Below, one piece after another: positions 8,291-16,238 of a stretch of DNA of 64,000 nt (positions within the stretch are counted from its first letter, which is position 1; each line of letters opens with the position of its first letter). The DNA comes from Halopseudomonas laoshanensis. Its GTDB lineage: Bacteria > Pseudomonadota > Gammaproteobacteria > Pseudomonadales > Pseudomonadaceae. The notes below the pieces were generated by a model that saw only the letters and a list, made by a program, of their open reading frames with translations, made no database searches and had not been told where the DNA came from. Position numbers and translations under genes: made by a program. The stretch is taken from the NCBI RefSeq assembly GCF_008365385.1, contig NZ_QOVF01000005.1, forward strand, positions 100,976 through 164,975, written 5' to 3'.

Positions 8291-9268
8291 TCAGAGCATG
8301 GCGTTGAGACGTTGACGAATCAACTGGTCAGCTTCGCGCATGATCCGCTCGATCAAATCCTGGCAGGTGGGGATGTCGTTGATCAGGCCAGCGACCATAC
8401 CGCAGGACCAGGCGCCAATTTCCATATCGCCTTCCTTCATGATGCGCGGGTAAACCCCTGCCACTTCATCAACGATATCGGAGAACTGCAGATCCTTGCC
8501 CAGGCGCTGCTCTTTCTCCATGATCCGCTCAACGGCGGCATTGTTCAGCACGCGCTCGGTATTGCGCAGCGGACGCATGACCAGTCGGGTGTCCAGTTCT
8601 GACGCAGCAACGATCGCCTTCTTGACGTTCTCGTGCACCGGCGCTTCCTGGGTGGCGATAAAACGCGTGCCCATATTCATGCCTTCAGCGCCCAAGGCCA
8701 TCGCGGCCACCAGTGAACGAGCGTCAGCCATACCACCGGAAGCGACGAAAGGAATTTCCAGTTCATCGGCAGCACGCGGCAGCAGAATCATGTTGGGAAT
8801 ATCATCTTCGCCCGGGTGGCCACCACACTCGAAGCCGTCGACGGATACCGCGTCACAACCGATGGATTGGGCCTTCAGCGAATGACGTACCGAGGTGCAC
8901 TTGTGAATCACCTTGATACCGGCATCTTTCAGGTACGGCATGTATTGCTCTGGACTACGACCGGCGGTTTCGACGATCTTCACCCCACCTTCGATGATGG
9001 CTTTGATGTAGCCTGGGTAATCAGGCGAACTGACGGTGGGCAGAAAAGTCAGATTGACTGCGAAAGGCTTGTCGGTCATATCCCGGCATCGGGCGATTTC
9101 GTTAGCCAGGTCCGCTGCGGTCTTTTGCGTCAGACCGGTAATGGTCCCCAGCCCGCCCGCGTTGGATACTGCGGCTGCCAGCTCGGCAAAACCAACATAG
9201 TGCATGCCGCCCTGGATAATCGGGTGCTGAATGCCGAACAGTTCTGTTATGCGCGTTTTCACAATCAA
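8291..9268 (-). CDS. Nitronate monooxygenase (2-nitropropane dioxygenase-like flavoprotein)
   Basis: The 325-residue TIM-barrel protein starts with IQHPIIQGGMHYVGFAELAA and AGGLGTITG (FMN binding), followed by CDAVSVDGFECGGHPGEDD and VASGGMADARSLVAAMALGA. These are the signatures of the nitronate monooxygenase/NADH:quinone reductase flavoprotein family. It oxidises nitronates such as propionate 3-nitronate, or acts as a quinone reductase; the two cannot be told apart by eye. It is followed by the HxlR gene, and a large palindrome 39 bp upstream of its start is a likely operator. Confidence 0.87.
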   Translation of the reverse strand: MIVKTRITELFGIQHPIIQGGMHYVGFAELAAAVSNAGGLGTITGLTQKTAADLANEIARCRDMTDKPFAVNLTFLPTVSSPDYPGYIKAIIEGGVKIVETAGRSPEQYMPYLKDAGIKVIHKCTSVRHSLKAQSIGCDAVSVDGFECGGHPGEDDIPNMILLPRAADELEIPFVASGGMADARSLVAAMALGAEGMNMGTRFIATQEAPVHENVKKAIVAASELDTRLVMRPLRNTERVLNNAAVERIMEKEQRLGKDLQFSDIVDEVAGVYPRIMKEGDMEIGAWSCGMVAGLINDIPTCQDLIERIMREADQLIRQRLNAML

Positions 9269-9290
9269 TAGCCTCTTGTGGGTGTTGATG

Positions 9291-9337
9291 CCCGGTACCA
9301 GACCGGGAATTTAGCTTCTGAATAAGAAGCTAAATTC
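9291..9337. promoter_or_regulatory. Two adjoining inverted repeats upstream of the nitronate monooxygenase gene
   Basis: A perfect 13-bp inverted repeat has arms at 9307-9319 (GAATTTAGCTTCT) and 9325-9337 with a 5-base spacer. Beside it, CCCGGT at 9291-9296 and ACCGGG at 9302-9307 form a second one. The larger repeat lies 39 bp upstream of the flavoprotein start. It has no T tract, so an operator, possibly for the cotranscribed HxlR protein, fits better than a terminator. Confidence 0.6.
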
Positions 9338-9410
9338 GTTCAGTGCAGATTGCAAGTATTTCTTGGGTCGCCACGATAGGCGATGAGTGGCTCAGGGACA
9401 TACCACACAT

Positions 9411-9444
9411 AAAAAACCCCCGATTCCTTTGCGGAAGACGGGGG
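9411..9444 (-). terminator. Rho-independent terminator of the lipoprotein gene
   Basis: On the minus strand a GC-rich hairpin (arms CCCCCG at 9417-9422 and CGGGGG at 9439-9444, with an inner TTCC/GGAA pairing) is followed by six T residues. It lies 34 bp after the stop of the gene at 9478-9891. Confidence 0.85.
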
Positions 9445-9477
9445 CCTGGATTGTATTAATAATGGAGCTGGTGAAAA

Positions 9478-9891
9478 TCAGTTTTGGGCAGCGGGGTCTG
9501 GGCGGCCTACTTCTCTTTCCAGCTGCTCCTTACAGGGATGCACGCTGGCATCTGGCAGGCGCTCAAAGGACTCGTAACCTAACTGCAGTGCTTCCTGGTA
9601 GTCCGCCTGGGGTATCACGAACACGCCGATACTACCGTCGGGGGCACCACATACGGCGGTGCGGGCCAGGCCATCATCACCACACGACGCCATCTCTACA
9701 GCTATTCCTTCGTCACGCATCTGCTGCGCCATATCCGGAACGCTGGCGCCGCCCCCTTCACACTGCACGGCGCCGGTGTTGGCATATACCTGCGTGTAGG
9801 TCAGCTGCGCTGGCCCAGGCTTAGTGGTTTCACAGGCTGCCAGCAACAACACTGCGGACGACAGACAAAAACACTGCAGTATGGATTTCAT
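9478..9891 (-). CDS. Small lipoprotein of unknown function
   Basis: From the ATG at 9891 the product is 137 residues: MKSILQCFCLSSAVLLLAAC gives a lipoprotein signal peptide with the lipobox LLAAC, so the mature protein starts at Cys20. The frame is open further upstream, but the signal peptide fixes this start, or the ATG two codons earlier. The mature chain has several Cys residues (CEGGG, ASCGDDG, AVCGAPDG, VHPCKE), which suggests disulfides in the periplasm. No family is recognised. It is followed by a good terminator and preceded by the DUF4142 gene. Confidence 0.7.
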   Translation of the reverse strand: MKSILQCFCLSSAVLLLAACETTKPGPAQLTYTQVYANTGAVQCEGGGASVPDMAQQMRDEGIAVEMASCGDDGLARTAVCGAPDGSIGVFVIPQADYQEALQLGYESFERLPDASVHPCKEQLEREVGRPDPAAQN

Positions 9892-9950
9892 AAACATCTC
9901 TTGTTTTAACACGTTGTCGAGTTTGCACAGGTAGCGGCTCTGAGCCTCAT

Positions 9951-10577
9951 TCACTCAGCGTCTGCTGCAGCCATCTGTACCGCCGCATCACGCTGGGATT
10001 GTAGCTGAGGCAACGTCGCTTTTGCGTACTCGCTCAATTCACCATGATTCGAGGCTTGTGCGCTTTCGAAAAGGTCGGCCAACTCACGGGCAACACCTGC
10101 CAGATTGTCGGCATACGCCTGGTCGAAGGATTCGCCATCGCGCAGCTGTAATACCATTGTTCTACCCTGATCAACCAGGTTGGCGTCTTCGGCGATATCC
10201 AGCTCATCAGCCTCGGCCAGGGAACGCAGTTGCTGGTTGATTACCCGCTGCTGATCAATCACCCGCTGAGCGAATTGCTGCACTTCCGCCGTGCCCTGCT
10301 CCAGCGCCGCTTCGCTCATTTCGATCAGCGCATAGCTCTTGGCGGACGCTTCGTTTACAAAACGCTCTGCAGGTATACCTGTCACATGGCTGGGCTCAAG
10401 ACTCTCACCGGTAGGGTCAGCGCTGCCACCCTGCCCGGTAGTACCTGGGGTCCCAGTGGGTCCGGTAGTCTGAGTTCTTTCCTCGCCCATGGAACCGGTT
10501 TCCTGCGCGAATACCGTTCCGGCAGCCAAGCTGCAGGCCAGCGCAAGACACGCAGGAATCAATTGAATTTTTTGCAT
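9951..10577 (-). CDS. DUF4142 domain exported protein
   Basis: The start at 10577 has a strong AAGGAG ribosome site and begins a signal peptide (MQKIQLIPACLALACSLAAG, cleavage after VFA). A Gly/Thr/Pro-rich linker of about 40 residues follows, and then a DUF4142 helical bundle (FVNEASAKSYALIEMSEAAL, AQRVIDQQRVINQQLRSLAE). The mature protein is about 185 residues, rich in Gln, Glu and Ala. DUF4142 proteins are periplasmic ferritin-like bundles of unknown role. The longer open frame upstream is rejected because it lacks a signal peptide at its start. Confidence 0.78.
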   Translation of the reverse strand: MQKIQLIPACLALACSLAAGTVFAQETGSMGEERTQTTGPTGTPGTTGQGGSADPTGESLEPSHVTGIPAERFVNEASAKSYALIEMSEAALEQGTAEVQQFAQRVIDQQRVINQQLRSLAEADELDIAEDANLVDQGRTMVLQLRDGESFDQAYADNLAGVARELADLFESAQASNHGELSEYAKATLPQLQSQRDAAVQMAAADAE

Positions 10578-10692
10578 GTAATTCTCCTTTTTACTGATGG
10601 GATGTCGGCAAGATTGCAGACGCTCCCCTCTGAAATGCACAGTAAAATGGAGTAATTGAAGGCCCGATAGTTCCGTAGCGAGGCGCTGGCGG

Positions 10693-12804
10693 TCACGCCC
10701 GACGCAGCAAGCGCCCCCAATGTGAGTCCGCCGAAGCCTGCCACACCTGCTGGTGCAACCAGGCCAGCGAAGGCGCATCTTTAGCCAACAGACTGCGCTC
10801 GCCGACACTCAGGGATTGCGCGCCCTTGGCCCAGCACTGCTCGGCCAACACCTGCAAACGCTGACGCCGCAAGTCGCCAGCCAGGTGACGAGCTTGAGCT
10901 CTATGCAGCGCATTAAGGCGAGGATCAATAATCGCTGTTTCAAACGCCGAGAGCTTGTCATGCGGCCGATGCTGGATGGGATTGTGATTGACGTCGTGCA
11001 GCAACTGAGAGCCGTCAACCTCTTCCGGAATCGTCAGCAGGCCCCAGCGCCTGAGCCTTTGCCCAGCCTGAATCCGGCTCAAGATGACGAACACCGGCGC
11101 AGCAAATATCAGCGGGATGGCGACCGGCAAAGACCAGAGAAAGAACATCGGGTCGATCCAGTAGGCGAAGGCTATCCAGCTGAGCGCCAGCAGCGTGCCA
11201 AACGCCTGGTTGATGATCGCTTCCAGCCACCCGCTCTCACCACTGCGATTCTGTCCGGCCCATTTCAATTGCACATTGAATAACGCTTCCAGTACAAACC
11301 GGCTATGCGAAAGCATGCGGATAGGCGCAAGCAACGCAGAAATCAGCATCTCCAACAGCATGCTCACAGGCAAGCGCAGCAAGCCACCGAAGGAGCGCGA
11401 GCGGTTATGCGAAATCGTATCGAATACGGCAAGGAATTTGGGAATAAACAGCAGCGAAAAGGTCACCAGGATCAGCGCCAGCGCACGCAAGGGTTCCCAC
11501 TCTGGCCATACCGGATGTAACTGGTAAGGATTGGGGAAATAGTCGATCGGCCAGATGACCATGCGCGCCGCGGCAATCGTCGCCAGTATTAAAAACGCGA
11601 GCCACAAGGGTGATGCTGCATACGACATGATGCCGTTGAGAAACGCCATGCGGTGCGCCAGGCGCAGCCGCCGGCTGCGCAACATCAACCACAGGTGCTG
11701 CAGGTTACCTTTGGCCCAGCGTTTGTCTCGGGTCAGCTCTTCAACCAGCGTCGGGGGCGATTCTTCATAACTGTGCGGCAGTTCGGGCTCCAGCCAGACC
11801 TCATGACCGGCGCGGCCAATATAGGCCGCTTCAACGAAGTCGTGGCTAAGGATCGGCCCGCGGAACAGCCCCCAACCGGGGAGCTTGCGCAGGCCGCAAT
11901 AGCGCATGAACGGCTGGGTACGCAGAATGGCATTGTGCCCCCAGAACGCTGCCTCACCGAGCTGGAATGCTGCCAATCCGGTGGTAAACAATGGACCATA
12001 TAATTGGTTGGAAAACTGCTGCACCCGGGCAAAAACCGACTGTCCGTTCAACAGACTCGGGCTACTTTGCAGAATGCCAACCCTGGGGTGGCGCTGCATC
12101 AGCTGGACCATCATGACCAGCGCGGTGCCACTCATCAAACTGTCGGCGTCCAGTACCACCATATAGGGGTAATCCTTCCCCCAGCGGCGCAGGAAATCAC
12201 CCACATTGCCGCTCTTGTAATTCTGATTGAGCGGCCGGCGCCGGTAATACAAACGCCCCTCGGCGCCCAGTTCGCGCGCTAGTGCCGCCCAGGCGGCCTG
12301 CTCGTCAAGCCAGATGTCCGCTTCGCGGGTATCGGAGAGGATATAGAAATCAAAATGCTCGAGTTGCCCGGTGGCCTGCAGGCTAAGGTAAACCGCCTTG
12401 AGCCGACCCAGGCATTCGCCTATCTGCTCATTATAAATGGGCATGATAATCGCCGTGCGCGCCATGGGTGTGGCCGCCAGCGTTGCAGCATCCTGCTGAC
12501 GCATCAGCGAGTGCGGATCGCCGCCGGTATGTCTGATCAGATAGCCAAATACGCCGATCCAGAATCCGACTGAAATCCAACAGAACAGGATGGCGAACAG
12601 CGCGGCCATCCCCACCTCAATCCAGTTGCCGCCGTTGTAAGGTAGAACCGAGAGCATGAAATAGGTGGCGGTTGCCGTCTGCAGCAACACGGCCAGCAAT
12701 AACAGGGCGCGGCGTGCATAAGCAGCACGGCGCCATGCTATTTTCCCTGTATCAGCAAGGGCAGGAGGCACGCTGGCCTGGACCCGATGAGCAGGCGTGG
12801 CCAT
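10693..12804 (-). CDS. opgH: Glucans biosynthesis glucosyltransferase H
   Basis: The 703-residue inner-membrane protein has two N-terminal membrane segments, a GT2-type catalytic domain with IIMPIYNEQ, the DxD-like VVLDADSLMSG and the processive-synthase RDKRWAKGNLQH motif (Q/RxxRW), then several C-terminal membrane segments. OpgH polymerises the beta-1,2-glucose backbone of osmoregulated periplasmic glucans. At 703 residues it is shorter than E. coli OpgH (about 850), with a reduced N-terminal cytoplasmic part. Its start overlaps the 85-residue gene between it and opgG. Confidence 0.93.
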   Translation of the reverse strand: MATPAHRVQASVPPALADTGKIAWRRAAYARRALLLLAVLLQTATATYFMLSVLPYNGGNWIEVGMAALFAILFCWISVGFWIGVFGYLIRHTGGDPHSLMRQQDAATLAATPMARTAIIMPIYNEQIGECLGRLKAVYLSLQATGQLEHFDFYILSDTREADIWLDEQAAWAALARELGAEGRLYYRRRPLNQNYKSGNVGDFLRRWGKDYPYMVVLDADSLMSGTALVMMVQLMQRHPRVGILQSSPSLLNGQSVFARVQQFSNQLYGPLFTTGLAAFQLGEAAFWGHNAILRTQPFMRYCGLRKLPGWGLFRGPILSHDFVEAAYIGRAGHEVWLEPELPHSYEESPPTLVEELTRDKRWAKGNLQHLWLMLRSRRLRLAHRMAFLNGIMSYAASPLWLAFLILATIAAARMVIWPIDYFPNPYQLHPVWPEWEPLRALALILVTFSLLFIPKFLAVFDTISHNRSRSFGGLLRLPVSMLLEMLISALLAPIRMLSHSRFVLEALFNVQLKWAGQNRSGESGWLEAIINQAFGTLLALSWIAFAYWIDPMFFLWSLPVAIPLIFAAPVFVILSRIQAGQRLRRWGLLTIPEEVDGSQLLHDVNHNPIQHRPHDKLSAFETAIIDPRLNALHRAQARHLAGDLRRQRLQVLAEQCWAKGAQSLSVGERSLLAKDAPSLAWLHQQVWQASADSHWGRLLRRA

Positions 12805-13061
12805 CAGTAGGCACCGTAGACGAGACTACCGCGGTGAATCTCCGGCGCCTGCAGTATTGGCTTGTATCCAGGCAGCTCGAAGACCTCGGGCAGGCGCCGC
12901 ATGCACTCGGCCAACAGGTCCTCAGGTGCGCGCTCCAGTGCCGCCGATACCAGGAGCAACGCGCGCTGCTCTACCTCCGGTGTCAACTCTACCCCTGCCA
13001 ATCGCAGGTAATCGAGAACACGCTGCAATGCCAGTTGGCTTTGTGGCGTGCGCATGATCAC
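12804..13061 (-). CDS. Small protein encoded between opgG and opgH (85 aa)
   Basis: The GTG at 13061 overlaps the opgG stop (GTGA), with an alternative ATG two codons later; the stop overlaps the first base of opgH. The product is soluble and Leu/Glu-rich (LALQRVLDYLRLAGVELTPE, LLVSAALERAPEDLLAECMR, LPEVFELPGYKP) and predicted helical. It is locked into the operon by overlaps on both sides, which argues for a real gene. Function is unknown; a link to glucan synthesis is inferred only from position. Confidence 0.7.
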   Translation of the reverse strand: MIMRTPQSQLALQRVLDYLRLAGVELTPEVEQRALLLVSAALERAPEDLLAECMRRLPEVFELPGYKPILQAPEIHRGSLVYGAY

Positions 13062-14608
13062 TTCTGCGGACTCAGGACGCCGGTGTCACTGGGCAATTGA
13101 TAAGTCCAGGTTTCGGTCAGCGGCGTGTCTTCCAGTTGCAGATACCCACGCAGCGCGAGCGACTTGTCGGTGGCGGGCCGGACAAGTATGGACAATCTCC
13201 AGCGTTTGAGTGGCTCGATATATTCGACGTAATGGCCCAATACCTCGCCCTCCTCCAGTCCAGTGACCGAGGCCACTACTGGCGCATCGGCAGCCAGTTC
13301 ATCCAGCGGCCCACCGGCGAAATCGACGATCACCCTGACGGCCCCTTCCTGGTAGCCACCCCCCACGCGGTTACCATCTCCGACGTAGGTGTCCATGCTG
13401 CGTGCCAACGGCTCTTTGGCGACATGTTGATCACCAAAAATGGCGCTGTAGGAAAAGTACTGGGGTTCACCCGGCGTCACGGCAGCCTGGGGACGCCAGA
13501 AGGCCACAATGTTGTCGTTGGTCTCATTCGGCGTGGGCAGTTGCACCAGAACCACATCACCCTTGCCCCAGTCGCCCTCGGGCTTGATCCAGGCACTTGG
13601 GCGCGTATCGTAGCGCGCCTCCTTGTCCATATAATGCGTGAACTCGTTATCGCGCTGGATCAGGCCAAAACCGCGGATGTTCTCGGTGGCAAAATAGTCC
13701 ATGGTCAGTGAAGTGGGATTGAGCAGCGGACGCCACAGCCACTCTTCGGAGCCGCCGTTGTGGATCAGCAGACCATCGGAATCATGCACTTCCGGCCGCC
13801 ACTCGCCATGCGGCTTGAAGGTGTTCTGGCCGAAGTAAAACATGCTGGTCAAGGGCGCCACGCCCATCAACTGAACCTCGCTGCGGGGAAACACCACTGA
13901 CTCGACCTTGAGCTCGGTCTCGTCGCCGGGCGTAACCGTGAAGCGATAGGCTCCGGTCATGCTGCGGGTATCCAGTAGCGCATGAAAACTGAAACTGGTG
14001 TCACCCGGCTTGGGCGTCTCCAGCCAGTATTCGGTAAAGGCTGGAAATTCCTCGCCTCCCGGAAGCCCGGTGTTGAGAGCCAGACCTCGGCCGGATAGAC
14101 CGAAATTCGTATCTCGGCTGACGGCACGGTAGTAACTGGCACCGGCGAACACCAGAAACTGGTTCTGAATGTCTTCTCCGGCTAACGGAAAGGTCAGTTT
14201 GAAGCCGGCATAGCCCAAATCGGCTGGCACCTGCTGCTCCACTTCCGTGGTCGGGTAGGTAAAGTTGGATTTGCTGAACGCCAGGGGTTCGATCTTGTCG
14301 TTTTCAACGATATTGATCGCCACTGGATGCGTGTAAAAAAGGCCTGTCGGAACCAGCATCGCTTTGAAATCGGCCTCGGAGTCCTGCCACAGACTGTTCT
14401 CCGGCTTGAAACGAATACCCTGGTATTGGTCGTAGCTCAGGTCACGCATAAAGCGCGGTATCGCCGGCGGCGCCTTATAGGGTTTCTGTGCCAACGCCTC
14501 GGCCTTGGCAATAACCCGGTCGCGTACGGACTGCTCCTCCGCAATAACCCCACAAGAAAGCATAGAGAGCAAAAGAACGCTCAGTCCAGAGGTAATAACA
14601 AGCTTCAT
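13058..14608 (-). CDS. opgG: Glucans biosynthesis protein G, periplasmic
   Basis: The 516-residue protein has a signal peptide (MKLVITSGLSVLLLSMLSCG, cleavage near residue 23) and the OpgG features PRFMRDLSYDQYQGIRFKPE, LPGGEEFPAFTEYWLETP and TSMFYFGQNT. OpgG acts in the periplasm on the glucan backbone made by OpgH. It is the first gene of the opgG-85 aa-opgH operon; the 332 bp upstream separates it from the divergent ohrR. Confidence 0.93.
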   Translation of the reverse strand: MKLVITSGLSVLLLSMLSCGVIAEEQSVRDRVIAKAEALAQKPYKAPPAIPRFMRDLSYDQYQGIRFKPENSLWQDSEADFKAMLVPTGLFYTHPVAINIVENDKIEPLAFSKSNFTYPTTEVEQQVPADLGYAGFKLTFPLAGEDIQNQFLVFAGASYYRAVSRDTNFGLSGRGLALNTGLPGGEEFPAFTEYWLETPKPGDTSFSFHALLDTRSMTGAYRFTVTPGDETELKVESVVFPRSEVQLMGVAPLTSMFYFGQNTFKPHGEWRPEVHDSDGLLIHNGGSEEWLWRPLLNPTSLTMDYFATENIRGFGLIQRDNEFTHYMDKEARYDTRPSAWIKPEGDWGKGDVVLVQLPTPNETNDNIVAFWRPQAAVTPGEPQYFSYSAIFGDQHVAKEPLARSMDTYVGDGNRVGGGYQEGAVRVIVDFAGGPLDELAADAPVVASVTGLEEGEVLGHYVEYIEPLKRWRLSILVRPATDKSLALRGYLQLEDTPLTETWTYQLPSDTGVLSPQK

Positions 14609-14940
14609 TCAGCATTTCCTTGCAATGTTGCGGAGTGTCCAGAATCAGATTGATCCAGTCATAAAAGGTTAGCGAGACGCAGATTACCCGCGCACACGAG
14701 TATCCAGCCGGCTATTGGCGTTAGTCCGCACAACTCGCCCACAGTTCCTTGCCAACCGGCGGCGAGAGCCCCGTTATAGCGCGAATATACTCCTTATTTG
14801 CAGTTTCAGCGCGAGCTGGCCACCCGCACTCTGCAGCAAGAGAATCGGGAGCCTGGCTCGCAGGCGAGAATCAAGCAGGACTGGCAAGCCTATAGTTTGC
14901 GCGCTAAATTACACGACATATTCTCGAATCCGGAGCGCAC
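14609..14940. other. Intergenic region between opgG and ohrR
   Basis: This 332-bp divergent interval holds no convincing ORF. It should contain the opgG promoter (near 14640-14700) and the ohrR promoter. The one readable element is the TTGCGCGCTAA motif at 14897-14907, annotated separately. Confidence 0.6.
14897..14907. promoter_or_regulatory. Candidate OhrR operator in front of ohrR
   Basis: TTGCGCGCTAA lies 34 bp upstream of the ohrR start and sits in an imperfect dyad (TTTGCGCGCTAAA). Near-identical motifs, TTGCGCACTAA at 15454-15464 and TTGCGCTAAC at 15471-15480, lie upstream of ohr. The shared motif fits autoregulation by OhrR. Confidence 0.5.
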
Positions 14941-15390
14941 ATGCCAAAGCAATCCAACTGCGCCGAACTTGAGCTGGATAACCAACTCTGTTTCGCGCTC
15001 TATTCCACATCGCTGATGATGACCAAGATTTACAAGCCACTGCTGGCGGAACTGGGCCTTACCTATCCTCAGTATCTGGCCATGCTGGTACTGTGGGAGA
15101 AAGATGGCATTACCGTTGGCGCCATCAGCACGCGGTTGTTGACCGACCCGGGCTCCCTGACCCCGCTACTCAAGCGTCTGGAAACCGAAGGCTTGCTTAA
15201 ACGCGTGCGTAGCAGCCGTGATGAACGCGTAGTCGAACTGTTTCTTACGGCAAAAGGCCGGGCCCTACGCGAACGGGCTCAGGATATTCCACGCTGCATC
15301 CTTGAAGCCAGTGAACAGCCGATTGAGGCCCTGGTCGAGCTGCGGGAAACCTTGGCTCAACTGCGTACCCGACTGCAAAAAGCTCTCTAA
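14941..15390 (+). CDS. ohrR: Organic hydroperoxide-sensing repressor, MarR family
   Basis: The 149-residue protein has the OhrR sensing segment LELDNQLCFALYSTSLMMTK with the reactive Cys at residue 17, a MarR winged helix (LGLTYPQYLAMLVLWEKDGI, LTPLLKRLETEGLLKRVRSS, DERVVELFLT), and a second Cys at residue 119. Two Cys at this spacing indicate the 2-Cys OhrR type, in which organic peroxide forms an intersubunit disulfide. It is 174 bp upstream of ohr on the same strand, with matching motifs before both genes. Confidence 0.92.
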   Translation: MPKQSNCAELELDNQLCFALYSTSLMMTKIYKPLLAELGLTYPQYLAMLVLWEKDGITVGAISTRLLTDPGSLTPLLKRLETEGLLKRVRSSRDERVVELFLTAKGRALRERAQDIPRCILEASEQPIEALVELRETLAQLRTRLQKAL

Positions 15391-15453
15391 TCCCGCATCC
15401 CCGCTAGAATTACGCATGAATTGACCCGCCCCGACCAACGGCACGTTTTTATA

Positions 15454-15480
15454 TTGCGCACTAACTACCTTTGCGCTAAC
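15454..15480. promoter_or_regulatory. Candidate OhrR operators in front of ohr
   Basis: Two copies of the motif found before ohrR occur 17 bp apart: TTGCGCACTAA at 15454-15464 and TTGCGCTAAC at 15471-15480. They lie about 85-110 bp upstream of the ohr start codon, within the ohrR-ohr gap. Confidence 0.5.
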
Positions 15481-15564
15481 CTTATTTCAAGCGAGCAAGA
15501 TCGCCTGGAAAACCTGCCCATGCGCAGCGTTCGCTACCCACCCTGATTACGTAAGGAGAGTTCC

Positions 15565-15990
15565 ATGTCGATTGAAAAAGTACTGTATCGCGCCTCGGCT
15601 GAAGCTACCGGAGGCCGCGAAGGCCAAGCCATATCATCCGACGGCGTATTGGACGTCGCGCTGACAACGCCCAAGGAGTTGGGCGGTAATGGCGCCAAGG
15701 GCACCAATCCTGAGCAGCTGTTCGCCGCTGGCTATTCAGCCTGTTTTCTCGGCGCGCTGAAGCACGTGTCCGGCGCAGAAAAGGTCAAGCTGCCTGCCGA
15801 TAGCTCGATTGAAGGCATCGTTGGTATCGGCCCTCTGCCCACCGGTTTCGGCATCGAAGTCGAGCTCAGGATAAGCCTGCCCGGACTCGACCCAGCCGTC
15901 GCCCAAGACCTGGTAGACAAGGCCCATATCGTTTGCCCCTACTCCAATGCCACCCGCGGCAACATCGATGTGACGCTGACGCTGGTGTAA
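15565..15990 (+). CDS. ohr: Organic hydroperoxide resistance protein
   Basis: The 141-residue protein has the two catalytic Cys residues at 60 ([15 protein letters not shown]) and 124 ([13 protein letters not shown]), the exact spacing of Ohr enzymes. Ohr is a lipoyl-dependent thiol peroxidase that reduces organic hydroperoxides in the cytoplasm. A GGAGAG ribosome site precedes the ATG. It is followed by a strong terminator and preceded by its regulator gene. Confidence 0.95.
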   Translation: MSIEKVLYRASAEATGGREGQAISSDGVLDVALTTPKELGGNGAKGTNPEQLFAAGYSACFLGALKHVSGAEKVKLPADSSIEGIVGIGPLPTGFGIEVELRISLPGLDPAVAQDLVDKAHIVCPYSNATRGNIDVTLTLV

Positions 15991-16007
15991 GACCAAGCGC
16001 ATCACCC

Positions 16008-16045
16008 AACCCCGATAACGTTAGCGCGTTATCGGGGTTTTATTT
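16008..16045 (+). terminator. Rho-independent terminator after ohr
   Basis: A perfect 13-bp stem (16008-16020 with 16027-16039, loop TTAGCG) runs directly into a T-rich tail (TTTTATTTT), 18 bp after the ohr stop. Confidence 0.93.
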
Positions 16046-16238
16046 TGTACTCAAACTATTTTATATCCCGTCTTTTGACGTGAATTTCTTCATCACCGTT
16101 ACAATCTATAGCCAGACTGATTAGCCGCGCCCTACCTATCCATGTATGATAGTTACACATATAAGCGATACAGCTGCTCCTTGCCAAGCGCAAAGAGGGG
16201 CTGAATCTCCCTTTCAACCGCTCTCCAGGAGGCTACAC

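Noticed and set aside
10578..10808. N-terminal extension of the DUF4142 protein
   Set aside because: The start at 10577 has a strong ribosome site and begins a clean signal peptide.
16075..16105. TTGACG ... TACAAT as a sigma-70 promoter for the ATP-grasp gene
   Set aside because: The spacer is 19 bases and other TATGAT-like hexamers lie nearby, so the promoter cannot be placed with confidence.
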